Assembly: GCF_000372725.1 (NCBI RefSeq)
Contig: NW_005199516.1
Location: 12,554-76,553 of the forward strand
Length of the DNA stretch: 64,000 bases
Direction: 5' to 3'
DNA from: Emiliania huxleyi CCMP1516
Taxonomy: Eukaryota; Haptophyta; Isochrysidales; Noelaerhabdaceae
Each line of letters starts with the position of its first letter. Position 1 is the stretch's first letter. The notes beneath the pieces are model-generated. The model was not told where the DNA came from and did not search any database. It worked only from the letters and a program-made list of their open reading frames with translations. The translations under genes were made by a program, and so were the position numbers. Positions 28,215-37,987 of this stretch are shown here, piece after piece.

Positions 28215-31211
28215 ATGCCTCCCGCGACACTCGAGTCGGAGCTGGAGTCGCTCGTGGACAGCCTCCGGCGGGCACGAGACGCCCGTGCCGCGACCTGTGC
28301 GCCGCGAGCCGGCGTTTCTTGCGCTTCTTGCAGCGAGCATTGGACGGCCAGCAGTGAGGCGGCCACACGCTCGTCCATGGCTGCCGCTCGCCGCTCCATG
28401 GCTGCAGCCCTGCTCTCTGAGGACGGCAACTCACCGACGGCCGAGGAACAGCCGCCACCGAGGAAGCTCCACTCACCGCCTCTGCCGAGCATTGAGGAGT
28501 CGCCCGAAGATGCTCCGGCGCGGCGCGGCGCTGTGGCGGCACAGGTGACGGCGATAGCGTGCGCGATAGCGGCCGAGTGCGAGCGGCAGGGGCGTGGGAG
28601 CCGCGCCTTCACCGCCGCCGAGCCGTCAGCCCAGCGCGCCTCCGAGACGGGGCATCCCGGGCGGCCTCAAGTGCTTGGTGGCCGTGCCGGGCACAGAGAG
28701 CGCGAGGGGCGCTGCGGCAGCGGCCGCTACGCCGGCGGCGACGGCGGCGGCTGTGGCGGCGGCGCGGGCGCCGGCTTTGGCGGCGGCGGCATTGGCGGCG
28801 GCGGCAGTGCTGCAGATGGCAGCAGCGACGATGGCGCACGCTCGGCGGCTCTGGTGGAGGCAGTGGCCGCAGCCACAGTGCCAGCGCGCCGCGAGCTGCG
28901 GCAGGCGGTGAGCCGTCTCGACTCGCGCGCGTCCGGCGGCGGTGGTGCGAGTGTGCGGAGGAGCACTGCCTCGACGGGTGGTGGCTGGCACGGATCACCG
29001 CACAGCCGCAGAGCAGAGGAAGGCTCGGGTGGTGCGAGGATGCCGTGGGTGCGGGCGGCGGCCCGGGCGCCGCCCCCGCCACAGGGCGGGCACGGAGGCG
29101 GCGGCGGCGCGACGGCGGCGGCAGCTGCCCCGGCGGCGGTTTGCGGCAGCCGTTTTGTGGCGAGGGAGGAGGCCCTCGTGCGAGCGAGCAGGGTGGCGGC
29201 GCTACGGTTGCGGAGCCGCCGCCTCTCCTCGAGCCTCGCCACTTGGCGCAGCCACGGGCGCGCCGACCAACAGCGGCGCGAGCGCGCGGCGGCACGCGGC
29301 CTCGGTCTCGTGAGTGTGCGCCGGCTCTCTCGCGGCTTTGGCGGCTGGAAGGCGGCGGCCGCCGCCGCCCGGCGCGCGGCGGCGGCCCTCGCGTCTCACG
29401 AAAGAACTTTGCGCTCGCGCGCCGCCGCCGCCGCCTTCGCCGCCTGGCGGACCGAGGCCAAGCTCGCTCTGGTGTCGCGCGCCGCAGCGGACGGCGCGGC
29501 GCGCGCGGCAGCGCGGCAGGCGGCGCGCGCGGCGCTGCGTCGCTGGCGCAGGCGGTCTGCCGGGGAGCGGGTCCGGCAGCGGCGGGCGGCCGCGCTCAGC
29601 CTTCTCTCCGCCCGCCTGCGCCAGCTCCCTCTCGCCTTCCGCCGCTGGCGGCGCGCCGCCGCGGTGCCGCCGCGCAGGCTGCCGCCGTCTGTCCACGTCC
29701 GCCTAGCGGTGGCGAGGAAGCGATGGGTGCGCGCGGCCATCCGCCGAGAGAGCCTCGCCGCGGCGGCGCAGCGCGCGAGAGGCTTCCACCGCCGCCACGC
29801 GCTCGAGTCGCTCGCCGCGCGATGGCGCGTCGCTGCGGCCGATTCCACGCGGCGGCGGCGGCAGAGAGCGGCGGCCGACGTCTGGTTTCGCCTCCGAAGC
29901 TTGCGCCGCGGCCTCACCAGCCTCGCCACCTCTGCCGCGTCGCGGCGCGCCGCGGGGGAGGCGGCGGCGGCGGCGGCGCGGCGGCGCGGCGGAGCGGCAT
30001 TGCGCCGGTGGTACCACCGCGTGGCGACATCTCCCGCCCCCGATGCGGACGCGTCTCTGCTTGCCCGCGCCGTCGCGCTCGGCGCGGCGGTGCGGCGGTG
30101 GCGTGCGGCGGCAGACTCGCGTCGCCGCCGGTGCGAGCGGCGGGGGGCGGCCGATTGGGTGCAGCTCGGCACGGCGTTCGCCTGCCTGGCTGGGAGGGCG
30201 CGCCGGCTCGGGTCGGGTCGTCGCAACCTTCTCCTCGCAGCCACCCACCGGCGCGAGGCGGCGGCGCGCCGCGCGTGCTCGTGCTGGCGGCGGCGCGCGG
30301 CGGCGCGGCGGGCCGCCGATGCGGCCGCAGCGAGCACGCGCTGGGCGTGCGACCGCAGGCGGGCGCTCGCAGCCGTGCGGCGGTGGCAGGGCCGCTACTA
30401 CGCGGTGCTGCTGCTCGCCGTGGCCGTCCCTCATCGGGCCGGAGAGCTCGCCCGCTGGGCTCTGGCGCGGTGGACTGCGCGCGCCGCCGCGGCCGCGGCG
30501 GCGCGCGCTCGGAGCGTGGCGGCTGCCGCCACGGGCCGCGAGCGCCGACTCCGTGAAGCGGTGCGCCGCTGGAGCATCGGCGCGCGAGCCGTGCGGGTTG
30601 CCCGCGAGGCGGTGGCGCACGAGCGCGGCAGCGAGGAGCAGGAGGTGGCAGAGCAGTGGCGCGCCGCCCTCGCGAGCAGCTCCCTCCGCCTCCGCCGCCA
30701 GCTAGAGGCCGAGGAGGGGCCGGCGCGTCACCCCGCGCCTGGCTGCGCCGTCCTCGCCGCCGTCCCCGTCGCTGCCACCGTCGCCGCCCCCACCGCACCG
30801 CTCGCCCTCGCCACCACCGCCGCCCTCTCCACGCCCCACGCCGCCGCCGCCCTCGCCGCCAAGCGCGGCACCGCGACACCCAGCTCCGCCGCCGCGGATG
30901 ATCCCGCGTGGGCGCGCCCTCGCGCCTCGAGCGCCGTCGCGCGCCTCGAGCGGCTGCTGCTCGCTGAGGCCGCCCGCCCGCCCGCCGCCAAGGCGAAGCG
31001 CTCTACCCCGCCGTCGGCCACCTTTGCCCCGGCCCCGGCCTCCTCGCCGCCAACCTACCTCGAGCGCCTGCGGCAGACTGCGGAGGCGCACCGGCAGAGC
31101 CGCGGGGGCGCGGCGATGGTGTCGGGCGGTAGCCGGTGGCATGGCGGCGCCACTGGAAGCGCAAGCGGCTCGAGGAGGGGCGCCTGTGCGTCTGCGGTGG
31201 CAGGGTGTTGA
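28215..31211 (+). CDS. SFI1-like protein with repeated F/L-x-x-W helices
   Basis: ATG 28215, 998 codons, open throughout. After a disordered Gly/Ala-rich N-terminal third (to about 29150) it contains at least eleven units in which a Trp follows a hydrophobic residue inside an Arg/Ala helix: LSRGFGGWKAAA, AAFAAWRTEA, ALRRWRRRSA, LAFRRWRRAAA, LAARWRVAAA, ALRRWYHRVA, AVRRWRAAAD, CSCWRRRAAA, AVRRWQGRYY, LARWTARAAA, AVRRWSIGAR. The spacing of 30-70 residues fits SFI1 centrin-binding repeats, which build centrin filaments at centrosomes and basal bodies. The function is inferred from this pattern. The strong Arg/Ala bias and GC3 near saturation make long ORFs on all frames here, but only this frame has the periodic Trp. 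Confidence 0.6.
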   Translation: MPPATLESELESLVDSLRRARDARAATCAPRAGVSCASCSEHWTASSEAATRSSMAAARRSMAAALLSEDGNSPTAEEQPPPRKLHSPPLPSIEESPEDAPARRGAVAAQVTAIACAIAAECERQGRGSRAFTAAEPSAQRASETGHPGRPQVLGGRAGHREREGRCGSGRYAGGDGGGCGGGAGAGFGGGGIGGGGSAADGSSDDGARSAALVEAVAAATVPARRELRQAVSRLDSRASGGGGASVRRSTASTGGGWHGSPHSRRAEEGSGGARMPWVRAAARAPPPPQGGHGGGGGATAAAAAPAAVCGSRFVAREEALVRASRVAALRLRSRRLSSSLATWRSHGRADQQRRERAAARGLGLVSVRRLSRGFGGWKAAAAAARRAAAALASHERTLRSRAAAAAFAAWRTEAKLALVSRAAADGAARAAARQAARAALRRWRRRSAGERVRQRRAAALSLLSARLRQLPLAFRRWRRAAAVPPRRLPPSVHVRLAVARKRWVRAAIRRESLAAAAQRARGFHRRHALESLAARWRVAAADSTRRRRQRAAADVWFRLRSLRRGLTSLATSAASRRAAGEAAAAAARRRGGAALRRWYHRVATSPAPDADASLLARAVALGAAVRRWRAAADSRRRRCERRGAADWVQLGTAFACLAGRARRLGSGRRNLLLAATHRREAAARRACSCWRRRAAARRAADAAAASTRWACDRRRALAAVRRWQGRYYAVLLLAVAVPHRAGELARWALARWTARAAAAAAARARSVAAAATGRERRLREAVRRWSIGARAVRVAREAVAHERGSEEQEVAEQWRAALASSSLRLRRQLEAEEGPARHPAPGCAVLAAVPVAATVAAPTAPLALATTAALSTPHAAAALAAKRGTATPSSAAADDPAWARPRASSAVARLERLLLAEAARPPAAKAKRSTPPSATFAPAPASSPPTYLERLRQTAEAHRQSRGGAAMVSGGSRWHGGATGSASGSRRGACASAVAGC

Positions 31212-31520
31212 CAAGCCACTCGAAGTTGTGTGCGTTTCTTGAGATACAGGGGGAATGATACTATTTGAATACAAACGAGGGAACGGTCCTCGCCATGCGA
31301 CGACGCGTGCGACTCGAGCTGGAAAAAGTTCGTGCATGCCTGTTTGCTGTTTTTATTTTCCGTCACCGTTTCCGGCACCATCCAGCCACCACGCATGGCC
31401 ACGCGCCGCCCGCTCCCGGCTCCACGCCGCGACGCCCCAAGACCGCATGCTTTCAAAGTTTGCAGCATTCATCCATCAGCGTACGCGCCGAAACTCAATG
31501 CGTACCTTCCGCTCCTCACC

Positions 31521-32342
31521 TCACTGGCCCTCACAGTACTGCACCTGGCCGTCGGCACGAACCGTGCGCACCAGCCGCTCCGCACCTCGCTCGCCCTCGT
31601 AGTACTTCGCCCGGCCGCTGGCATACACCGCGCGTACCATCCGCTCCGCACCTTTCTCGCCCTCGTAGTACTTCACGTTGCCATTGGGAAACACCAGGCG
31701 CACCTTCTGCTCTGCTCCTCGCTCGCCCTCGTAGTACTTCACCTGGCCGTCAAACTGCCCGCGCACCTTCCGCTCCGCGCCTTTGTCGCCCTCGAAGTAC
31801 TGCACCACGCCATTGGCAAGCTCAGCGCGCACTTTCCGCTCCGCTCCTTTCTCGCCCTCGTAGTGCTCCACCAGGCCGCTGTGCAAGAGACGCACCCGCA
31901 GCTTCGCGCCATTCTCACCGCGCCGCAGCCTCCAGACCTCGATCGGGCGCTCTCCAGCGCCCTCCACTTCCGACGAGAGGCGGAGCGCCGGGCTCACCCT
32001 CGCAAGCCACAGGAAGTGGTCGGCGCTGGCACGGCGGTCGGCGGCGTATCTGCGAAGGGTGTCCTCGCTGAGCGTCACCGACACTGTGCCGACCGAACCA
32101 ACGCAATGCTGCGCGATCTGCAGCCGTATCGCCACGGCGAAAAGCGGGTCATTGAAGCGCGCCAGGCCGCTGCGAAGCGCGAGGAGGCCGAGGCGCGGCG
32201 ACGCGAGGCTGAAGGCGGCGCAGTCGGAGAAGTCGTCGACGCCCTCGAGGATGCGGAGGTGCAGCTCGTGCGGCAGCTCTGCCAGCCAGTCCGTGGGCGG
32301 GGCGTCGTCCTCGGTGCGTGCGGCGCGAAAGGAGCGCGACAT
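31521..32342 (-). CDS. F-box-like protein with C-terminal YEGE..GAER repeats
   Basis: ATG at 32342. An N-terminal segment LAELPHELHLRILEGVDDFS..CAAFSLASPRL fits an F-box (L-P-x-E-L ... L..V). After a helical middle come six units of about 20 residues, G-x-V-K-Y-Y-E-G-E-K-G-A-E-R-K-V-R, close in form to MORN or WG-type beta repeats and common in haptophyte gene models. It ends YCEGQ and the stop at 31521-31523. The protein probably acts as a substrate adaptor for a ubiquitin ligase through the F-box, with the repeats binding the target. It converges on the SFI1-like gene with about 310 bp between. Confidence 0.6.
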   Translation of the reverse strand: MSRSFRAARTEDDAPPTDWLAELPHELHLRILEGVDDFSDCAAFSLASPRLGLLALRSGLARFNDPLFAVAIRLQIAQHCVGSVGTVSVTLSEDTLRRYAADRRASADHFLWLARVSPALRLSSEVEGAGERPIEVWRLRRGENGAKLRVRLLHSGLVEHYEGEKGAERKVRAELANGVVQYFEGDKGAERKVRGQFDGQVKYYEGERGAEQKVRLVFPNGNVKYYEGEKGAERMVRAVYASGRAKYYEGERGAERLVRTVRADGQVQYCEGQ

Positions 32343-32564
32343 GTGATGGGTGCTGGTCACAGTGGCAAACCGGCAATTCTCGAGAATTCACACCGCCTGC
32401 GCTTCTTAGATCCCCGGCCCGGTCGAGCCTTCGGCGGGCGCGCTGCGGTCGCACGCCTACCCAAGTCATATGCCACGGCGTGCGATCTAGATTCAGCACA
32501 CGCGCCTCTGCTCGCAACCACTCATCCAATGAACTGTCGTCACCCATGAGTGCGAGATAGGGCT

Positions 32565-32945
32565 AGCGGCTGGCCAATAGCCTGTGAGGAGGGCGTCCAT
32601 AGACACCTCACAAGACCCCACACACGGTCTCGTCCGTGCCTTGCGGCCGGCGACGAGATTGCTAGAGGCGGAGCAAGCCTGCTCTAGTCTCACACGTTCG
32701 CCCCTGTCGCCTGTCTGTGTTGTTGTGCTGTTGTTTGTCTCTTGGCACCTTGGAGTGCTGGGGGGGGCGACAGGGGGGACGTGGCCTGAGTGATGTGTAC
32801 GCCCACTCAGGATGTGTGGCAGCCCGCTGGCTGTGTGTCTCGTGAGCTTGTTTGTGTCTGTGTGTCGCTCGTGCGTGTCGTCATCACGTCTGTCTTGCGT
32901 CCACCCATACCGCGTTGGTGTCCAGTCCGAGCCTGACTGTTCTTC
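32565..32945 (+). mobile_element. Dispersed repeat family R1, near-full copy
   Basis: Same element as 13608-13945, in opposite orientation. The left end lies near GGCTAGCGGCTGGCC; the right end is near GTCCGAGCCTGACTGTTCTTC. It ends close to a CATACATACATACC run. No ORF is shared between the copies. Confidence 0.8.
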
Positions 32946-32979
32946 ACCTTCCTACATACATACATACCCCGGCCCTGGA

Positions 32980-33022
32980 TGTGAGGTTGATAACTGCACT
33001 CCAAGTGCTCCAAGTACGAGGG
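32980..33022 (+). repeat. Short dispersed repeat R4 (CTGCACTCCAAGTGCTCCAAG)
   Basis: CCCCGGCCCTGGATGTG..GGTT followed by ACTGCACTCCAAGTGCTCC. The same pair of blocks is at 62413-62465 in reverse orientation, and the second block alone is at 62566-62594. Confidence 0.75.
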
Positions 33023-33282
33023 GCCCTTACAGCACACACAGGTTCGACACAGGTAGAGAGAGAAAACCGCCAATGGCCGTTATCCGTTAGTGCGGACGTC
33101 GCCGCGGCTCGCCTCTGCCGCGGCGGCTGCTGCGCGCAAGCGGCGGCGCCGCTCTCTCGCGAGACGGCTGGCGACGCGGCTCGCCGCCGACGTACGGTGC
33201 GCTCGTCCGACGGTCCGCAGCGTGGCGTGCGCGGCGCTGAGCGCCGCTCTGCGAGCGCCTCTGCGCCTGCACTGCCTGTCTC

Positions 33283-33540
33283 TGTTGCTGTTGGTGGTGG
33301 TGGTGCTGCTGCTGCTGGTGCCGATGCTGCTGCTGGCGCGGCGCGGCTGTGCGACTGGGCTCGACGCGCGCGTCGCGAGCGTCTGACGCGGCGGGCGGCG
33401 TCGGGCAGGTGCGCTTCTCTCTCGGGTGGTGGTGGTGGTGGTGCTGCTGCTGCTGGTGGTGCAGATGCTGCTGCTGGTGCGGCGCGGCTCTCCGACGCGA
33501 CTCGATGCGCGCGTCGCGGCTATCTGACGCGGCGGGCGGC
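33283..33540 (+). repeat. About 140 bp tandem duplication with GGT/GCT runs
   Basis: Two tandem copies, each with (GGT)n then (GCT)n, a GATGCTGCTGCTGG word, a GCGGCGCGGCT segment and GACGCGGCGGGCGGCGTCG. The copies differ at several bases. ORFs across it are low-complexity and not assigned. Confidence 0.7.
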
Positions 33541-33951
33541 GTCGCGGGCGGCAGCGGTGGCGGCTCGCGGGTGGAGGTGGAGGCTGGTGGCTGTGGTGGA
33601 CTTTGAGTTTATTTCATGGTCGTGTACGGGGACCGGGGGGTCAACCGGGAGGCAGGGGGTTCAACCAGGCGACGGAGGACCGTGGGCCATCGCGGGGACT
33701 GCTGCGTACGGAGGACGCGGCAGATAGATCCGGATGGTCTTCACGCCGGTGGGTGGCACCGAGGCGTCTTGGACGCTCAGCTCTACCTTAAGCTCCTGAG
33801 GGGCGCGTGGTTGTAACCACGTAGTATGACTACAACCCACCACAGACACCCTCCCCCACTCCTCACGTGTGTTCACACCCTCACCCTCTCCTCTCTCCTC
33901 TCTCTCTCTCTCTCTCCTCTCTCTCCTCTTGTCTGTGCTGTCTGCCTGACT

Positions 33952-34640
33952 CAGGCACTCAATCTGCCGATGCGTGATTGTGTGTGGGCTGCTCCGAGGG
34001 GGCCCTCTGTGCGATCCGACGGGTAGGGGGGCTGTGCCCGGGCGGTGTCCGGTGTGGAGTCCCCTTCTGATCCCGCCTGGGATGTTGGGTGTGAGGTTGT
34101 GGCGGCTTCGATCCCAAGGGGGGGAGCTGATCCCACTCAATAACCAACTCTCAGGGGCAGTAGGTGGGCGAGCTTCAGGCACGCTCATCTCGATCGTCAA
34201 GACGTTGCTACGCGCGGTCTTCCGCGGGGGGAGCTGCGTCGACGGGTGCGGGACCGCGGCGCAGCCAGTGCCGTGGCGATGCCTCCGGCTGTTTGCGGCG
34301 GGCGGCTTGCTGCTCGCTGCGATGGCGAAAAACTCGTCTCGCCACACGCCAAGGGCTTATGCTCTGGCGAGACGTGAGGCGCATGCGCCCAGGAGGGGAG
34401 GGGGCATGTGTAACGACACTGCTAGAGATGCCTTTCGGGGCCCAGAGATAAAACTTCTGTGATGCCATGCGTGACCTAGTAGTGTCCCCAGCTATGGGCG
34501 TGTCCACGTTGGAGCCAGGTGTGGTGTGGGCGCGAGAATAGCTCCGCCGTTCATGGAGGCAACCGATGCGAGTCGACTGGTGTGTGTCGTCGTGGTTTCG
34601 TATCAAGAATTCTCTCTCTCGCAGGAAGAGACTGCAGTGA
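33952..34640 (+). mobile_element. Retroelement-like repeat R2, copy A, with (TC)n tail
   Basis: It shares about 655 bp with copy B (35064-35735). The homology begins at CTGCCGATGCGTGA in both and ends at CGTATCAAGAATTC followed by a TC microsatellite. A common 5' start, identical 3' end and simple-repeat tail fit a non-LTR retrotransposon or SINE. The copies differ by scattered substitutions and small indels. ORFs on both strands are partly conserved (plus NNQLSGAVGGRAS; minus EARPPTAPESWL), but no reverse-transcriptase motif is visible. Confidence 0.65.
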
Positions 34641-34652
34641 GACGGAAGTGAG

Positions 34653-34689
<37 letters not shown>

Positions 34690-35063
34690 GACGGTGGACT
34701 TGCGAGGGGAGCGTTTCAGTGGGCCAAGGCCGAGTGACGTTCATCAGGCTAAACGAAGCAGGGGTCGACGAGGAGGAGCAACTGGAGTGAGGCGAGCAGC
34801 GATGCAAGCTACGAGGAAGGGGAACGACTAGAACGTGTTCGTGATGAGACTGTGACCAGTCGACCGTCGTGCGACTGGCTGTCTAAGCCTGGCGCCGACC
34901 CGGTGTTTTGCACACCCACCTTCTGTTCAGTCGACGCTCGTCGTCCACTGAGAACTCAGTGGTTGTCACCACTTTGTATTCTTTTAATATTAACCTTGCG
35001 AACTCGTCCCCCCCGGCAGGGCTATGCAACTGTGACCAGTGTGTGCTGTCTACGCCTGAACCA
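34641..35063. other. Spacer between R2 copies
   Basis: It begins with a (GA)n microsatellite at about 34655-34686 and then mostly unique, AT-richer sequence (TTCTTTTAATATTAACC near 34980). No gene seen. Confidence 0.5.
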
Positions 35064-35735
35064 GGTGTCAAACCTGCCGATGCGTGACCTGTGCGTGGGC
35101 TGCTCTGTGAGGGGTCCAGGCATTGTCCGACGGGTAGGGGGTCTGTGCCCGGGCGGTGTCCGGTGCGGAGTCTCTCTCTGATCCCGCCTGTGGTGTTGGG
35201 TGCGAGGTCGTGGAAGCTTCGATCCCAAGGGGGGGAGCTGAGCCCACTCGATAACCAACTCTCAGGGGCAGTAGGTGGGCGAGCTTCAAGCGCGCTCATC
35301 TCGATCGTCAAGGCGTCGCTACGCGCGGTCTTCCGCGGGGGGAGCGTCGCCGACGGGTGCGGGACCGCGGCGCAGCCAGTGCCGTGGCGATGCCTCCGGC
35401 TGCTGCGGCGAGTGGCTTGCTGCTCGCTGCGATGGCGAAGAACTCGTCTCGTGGCACACCAAGGGCTTATGCTCTGTCGAGACGTGAGGCGTATGCGCCC
35501 AGGAGGGGAGGGTGCATGCGTAACGACGCTGCTAGAGATGCCTTTCGGGGCCCAGAGATAAAACTTCTGATGCCATGCGTGACCTAGTAGTGTCCCCAGC
35601 TATGGGCGTGTCCACGTTGGAGCCAGGTGTGGTGTGGACGCGAGAATAGCTCCGCCGTTCATGGAGGCAACCGATGCGAGTCGACTGGTGTGTGTCGTCG
35701 TGGTTTCGTATCAAGAATTCTCTCTCTCTCTCTCT
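35064..35735 (+). mobile_element. Retroelement-like repeat R2, copy B, with (TC)n tail
   Basis: Second long copy of R2, same orientation as copy A. It ends ATCAAGAATTC(TC)n at 35716-35735. It is followed by two copies of a GAGACGGAGTGATGGATC..CACCGCTGAGACG segment (35736-35850), immediately upstream of the AP2-RING gene. Confidence 0.65.
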
Positions 35736-35910
35736 GTGAGACGGAGTGATGGATCTATTGAGACACCGCTGAGACGGCAGGAAGGAGAGACTGAAGTGAG
35801 ACGGAAGTGAGACGGAGTGATGGATCTATTGAGACACCGCTGAGACGCTGAGAGTGAGACAGGGACGAATTCACGTGAGACTGAGACGACTCAACGTGAC
35901 GCCCGCTCAG

Positions 35911-37548
35911 ATGGCTCGCGCGAACTCGTCGCGGGCCACAGCGACTGAGCGCCTCGTGCTGATCCCAGCCATCTACAAGAGGAACACGACTGGTTACAAG
36001 AACGTGACCTTCAACAGCAGCAATAAGAAGTTCGTGGCGCAGGTGCGGGATGGCGGCAAGCGTGTCTACCTCGGCTCCTTCGACACCGCTGAAGAGGCGG
36101 CTGTCGCCTACGCTCGCTCAGAGTACGGCCGCGCCGACGCCGCCAAGCTGCTGCAGCCTCGCGCTGCTCCCACTGCCGCTGACGCCGAGGTGATACGGCA
36201 GGCGGAGAGGGAGGGCCTTACACTGGTCACCAGCGGCAGCAGCAACAGCGGCTACAAGGGTGTCTGCTACTGCCCGAAGCGGAAAGGCAGCAAGAAGTAC
36301 GAGCTGGCGGTGAGGGTCGGCGGCAAGCAAGTCTTCCTCGGCATGTTCGCCACCGCCGAGCAGGCGGCGCTCTTCTACGCCCGCAGGGAGGCGGGCAGGG
36401 ACACCAGCGATCTCACCGCGCCGTCGCCGCCGCCGCCGCCACCCGCGCCTTCCACTGCTGCTGGCGAGGAGGCAGTCCGGCAAGCAGAGAGGGAGGGCCT
36501 TACGCTGGCCACCAGCAGCGGCAGCAATAGCGGCTACAAAGGCGTGATTTTCTACCCGAAGCTGCGAGGCAGCAAGAAGTACATGCTGCAGGTGACGGTT
36601 GGCGGCAGGAAAATCACCCTCGGCTACTTCGCCACCGCTGAGGACGCGGCGCTCTTCCGCGCCCGCTCGATGGCAGCCACCCGACAGAGGCTCGGTGGCC
36701 TCCCGCCAGCCTTCAAGCGGTGGCAGCGCCAGCAGCGCCAGCAGCGCGTCGCTCAAGCGGAGTCGGAGGGGGAGGAGGAGGAGTCGGAGACGGAGGAGGA
36801 GGAGTCGGAGACGGAGGAGGAGGAGTCGGAGTCGGAGGCGGAGGAGGAGGAGGCTTTTGGGCCAGCCGCGGCTTCCGCTGCACAGGCGGCGCCATCGGCT
36901 GCCACGCGGCTCCAGCGCAGCTCGCAGCGCAAGCGGCCCGCGGAGGCATGCTCGACGGATGCAGAGGTCGCCGAGCTGGGGCTGGCGCTGGCGCGCTCGG
37001 AGAATCAGATGCCGCCGGACGAGCGCGAGCAGCGGGCTGCGAAGCGGCGGCGGCTGCTTGAGCAGGAGGAGGATGCGGCGGCGGCGGCGACAGCGGAGGA
37101 GGCGGAGGAGGCTGGGGGCACGGCCGAGCCAGATTCGCCGCAGCCGGCGCACCTGTCGCCAGTGCCACCGCCGCCACCGCCGCCGCAGCTCGCGCCGTGG
37201 CTAGAGGCGGGCGCGCGCTGCTCGATCTGCTTGGAGGGCAGCGACGTCGACGACGAGCGCTTGCTGACGAGGGCTCTCTTTTGCGACCCCTTTGCGGACG
37301 ACGGCTGGGGCTACAGCCTGTGCTGCCACAACATCTTCCACTACACGTGCCTCCTCGCTCAGACCAAGCCGCGGCAGGCGGACTACGTCACGCGCCAAGG
37401 GCAATGCGACATCGCCACGGATTGCCCCAGCTGCCGCAGCGAGATTTATGGCACTCGGCGGCGCATGCTCAATCGCGGCCCGCAGGGCGGCGAGCCGCCT
37501 CGGCGCAACGAGTCGCTGCGAGCGCAGAGGGCCAGAAAGGGATTCTAG
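35911..37548 (+). CDS. Three AP2/ERF-type domains plus C-terminal RING-type zinc finger
   Basis: ATG 35911, 545 codons, no intron. AP2-like domain 1 (about residues 30-75): GYKNVTF..KRVYLGSFDTAEEAAVAYA. Domains 2 and 3 are each introduced by RQAEREGLTL: GYKGVCYCP..KQVFLGMFATAEQAALFYA and GYKGVIFYP..RKITLGYFATAEDAALFRA. Each keeps the three-strand sheet and the A-A-x-A-Y helix that bind DNA in plant AP2 proteins. An acidic (EEEESETEE)n stretch, a basic KRKRPAE-like region and Pro-rich spacers follow. The C-terminal finger has CSICLEG .. CCHNIFHYTC .. CPSC, the C3HC4-type ligand order, with a long insert between ligands two and three. The combination suggests a DNA-bound ubiquitin ligase. I know of no standard family with three AP2 units plus RING. 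Confidence 0.78.
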   Translation: MARANSSRATATERLVLIPAIYKRNTTGYKNVTFNSSNKKFVAQVRDGGKRVYLGSFDTAEEAAVAYARSEYGRADAAKLLQPRAAPTAADAEVIRQAEREGLTLVTSGSSNSGYKGVCYCPKRKGSKKYELAVRVGGKQVFLGMFATAEQAALFYARREAGRDTSDLTAPSPPPPPPAPSTAAGEEAVRQAEREGLTLATSSGSNSGYKGVIFYPKLRGSKKYMLQVTVGGRKITLGYFATAEDAALFRARSMAATRQRLGGLPPAFKRWQRQQRQQRVAQAESEGEEEESETEEEESETEEEESESEAEEEEAFGPAAASAAQAAPSAATRLQRSSQRKRPAEACSTDAEVAELGLALARSENQMPPDEREQRAAKRRRLLEQEEDAAAAATAEEAEEAGGTAEPDSPQPAHLSPVPPPPPPPQLAPWLEAGARCSICLEGSDVDDERLLTRALFCDPFADDGWGYSLCCHNIFHYTCLLAQTKPRQADYVTRQGQCDIATDCPSCRSEIYGTRRRMLNRGPQGGEPPRRNESLRAQRARKGF

Positions 37549-37987
37549 GTGAGCGTGTGCTGTTCCGGGTGCCGCCTCAGCGCTGAGTTATTGTGTTATT
37601 GGAGAGAGAGGTGCCTGCCTGGCAGCTGACCTTTGACGTGCCCAGAGAGCGTACTCTAGTGGCTTCCATCCTCAGTGTTGGTTATTAACGCTTGATAATC
37701 GAGCTATACGTAGTGTGTATAGTGTGCACATCCTATAACGCGGTCCGAACTCTCCGCGGAGATGTCAGGGATGTGCCATGTGCGCGTGCGCGCTTCTCAG
37801 AACGAACACCGTATTCCCCCGCCGCCCCCCCCGTGTGCAATTTGCTTTAGTCGTTTCGCCGGACGCCTTGTGCGTGGAGGACGGGCGCGGTGGCGCCGCC
37901 CGCCGCGCCCGGCCATGCGGCCTGGCCCCTCTTTCTTTTAACAACGAAGGGCCAGGGACTCAATTTTTACTCCGAACCCGCGCAATG
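37549..37987. other. Intergenic between convergent genes
   Basis: Contains a moderately AT-rich segment with TATACGTAGTGTGTATAGTG near 37710. No gene seen. Confidence 0.5.

Noticed and set aside
29396-30879. Minus-strand Arg/Ala-rich ORFs opposite the SFI1-like gene
   Set aside because: Shadows of GC-saturated codons; no periodic Trp or other protein pattern.
31255-32549. Plus ORF of 405 codons opposite the F-box gene
   Set aside because: The minus frame has a clear F-box and six regular repeats; the plus frame is its shadow.
36118-37152. Minus ORF of 344 codons opposite the AP2-RING gene
   Set aside because: Leu/Arg-rich shadow of acidic coding sequence; no domain.
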